A DNA stretch of 64,000 nucleotides. Origin: Eriocheir sinensis. Its lineage: Eukaryota; Arthropoda; Malacostraca; Decapoda; Varunidae. A program made the position numbers and the translations under genes. Below the pieces are notes generated by a model, which worked only from the letters and a program-made list of their open reading frames with translations, had not been told where the DNA came from and made no database searches. Positions within the stretch are counted from its first letter, which is position 1. The number at the start of each line of letters is the position of its first letter. The stretch is from the NCBI RefSeq assembly GCF_024679095.1, contig NC_066568.1, forward strand, positions 8,253,469-8,317,468, written 5' to 3'. Below, piece by piece: positions 62,830 through 64,000 of the stretch.

Positions 62830-64000
62830 ACACGGTATCTCCAACCTTCTCTAGAAGATTGGAGTTATCGTGTTCAGCAAGAGAGGAAGGGGAAAACCTT
62901 CCACACAGCCGTTGGGCGGCGCCACCGTCTACCGATTACAATGGGAAGCCTCGGAGCGGTGCATCTTACCATGTATATACAGGACCTTTGCTTCTACTAC
63001 TGCTACTAGTAGTACTACTACTATCGGTACTACCACTGCAACTGCCACTATTACTATTACCATTTACAGTAACGAAAGTAGCTTGAGGGCAAAGAACAAC
63101 AACAATAAAAAGATTAACTTCGGTTGGAGAGGTCTCGACACTCCCCCCATGAGAGTTAAAGCCGTAGGCGGGAGGAAATACAGACGAAGAAAGGCTGTTT
63201 CAGAGTTTGCCAGCGGGAGGAATGAAGGAATGAAGAGGCTGCGTAACTCTTGCTGGAGGGATTCGGATAAAGTAGGGGTAAGCTTGAGAAGAAAGTCTTG
63301 TGCAAGAAACCTGCAGGAGGAGGGAAAGTTTAAGATATAGAAGAGTCAGTGAGGGGAGGGGAGCTGACGAGATAAAAGCTTCTGACTCTACTCTCTCCAA
63401 AAGGGCCGTCTAAAGAGGCCACCCCCAGCACATGACATGCATACCCTACTCGAGGGCGGGCAGAGATTTTGTATATGGCTGGCAGCTGGGCAAAGGAAAA
63501 CAATGGAAGACTTTCCATTCTCCGAGTAGGTCGAGGGCAGCGCTGTGCCCTCCGATCCTTCGGGGCACAGCTGACGAAACTGGAGCACCTCTCATTTGCT
63601 TCGCCAAAAGGGCTGTGAGGTAAAGTATTATGATATTTGATTCAAATAATTCAAGTAAATTCGTATTAAAATATATTTTCGAAGAAACCATCGCTCACTT
63701 TGCTATATTCCTATCAAAAGGAAGGCATTCTGAAAAAGAATGTCAGCCTCCGTGTATTTTCATCTAGCTAATATGAAGGTGCACGCAGTCAGGCTTTCAA
63801 TGATAGGCACTCCACCCTAATGCATCAAACAGGCGCTTGTTTCGACCGTGTCAGCTTCTATTGATAATTTTATGCCGACTGCTCCTCTGAACTTGCTAAC
63901 TGTATGCCTCTGCCCCTCCCGCGGCCCCGCTGCACACGACTTTTTACTCTGGCTCATCCCTATGCTATTTAAATAAATCACTTATGTAAGAGCCAACCAG
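62830..64000. other. No gene recognised
   Basis: Short frames only. An ACT/CTA trinucleotide-like patch at 62990-63070. A CTGACGAAACTGG-containing stretch near 63540-63620 has no recognisable protein. Confidence 0.45.

Overview
This is eukaryotic genomic DNA, most likely from a decapod crustacean. The evidence is spliced coding exons with GT-AG introns, very dense and long dinucleotide and trinucleotide microsatellites, many decayed non-LTR retrotransposon (LINE) fragments, tRNA-derived SINEs, and TTAA- and TA-flanked DNA transposon relics. Nothing points to a prokaryote: there are no operons, ribosome-binding sites or CRISPR arrays. The assignment to decapods is an inference.

The one gene I can name is a complete eight-exon ACBD5/ACBD4-type gene on the + strand (5644-18344; predicted 476 aa). 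It has an N-terminal acyl-CoA-binding domain, an acidic stretch with an FFAT-like motif, a Gly-rich linker, a coiled coil and a C-terminal tail anchor. A second gene is on the - strand at 22444-23647. I see only its last three exons and a possible 20-nt microexon; phases agree and splice sites are canonical, but I do not recognise the protein. Weaker candidate exons and a decayed coding-like stretch lie near 33.8, 34.1-34.7 and 43.3 kb.

The rest is repeats. 1-5 kb: a 682-bp piggyBac-like element, G-rich tandem repeats and inverted repeats. 5-18 kb: ACBD5, whose introns hold two more piggyBac-like relics, RTE- and CR1-like LINE pieces, a TA-flanked foldback MITE inside a SINE, a Harbinger-like relic and SINEs. 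18-30 kb: nested SINEs, LINE 3' ends, a 63-bp minisatellite, a 450-bp compound microsatellite and LINE fragments. 30-33 kb: an unclassified element and a large nested inverted repeat. 35-40 kb: microsatellite-dominated DNA and LINE relics. 40.4-41.6 kb: a 22-bp minisatellite of about 53 units. 44.46-47.26 kb: a 28-unit 99-bp satellite whose unit looks like a piece of LINE reverse transcriptase. 47-61 kb: SINEs, AT-rich DNA, microsatellites, a perfect-looking hairpin and a retrocopy-like 3' end. 61.9-62.8 kb: a strand-switching field of degenerate 11-bp units.

There is no multi-gene pathway here. The most informative features are nested insertions with clear target-site duplications, tandem arrays born from retroelement pieces, and microsatellites that abut LINE and SINE 3' tails. 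All calls rest on reading the sequence; no database search was run.
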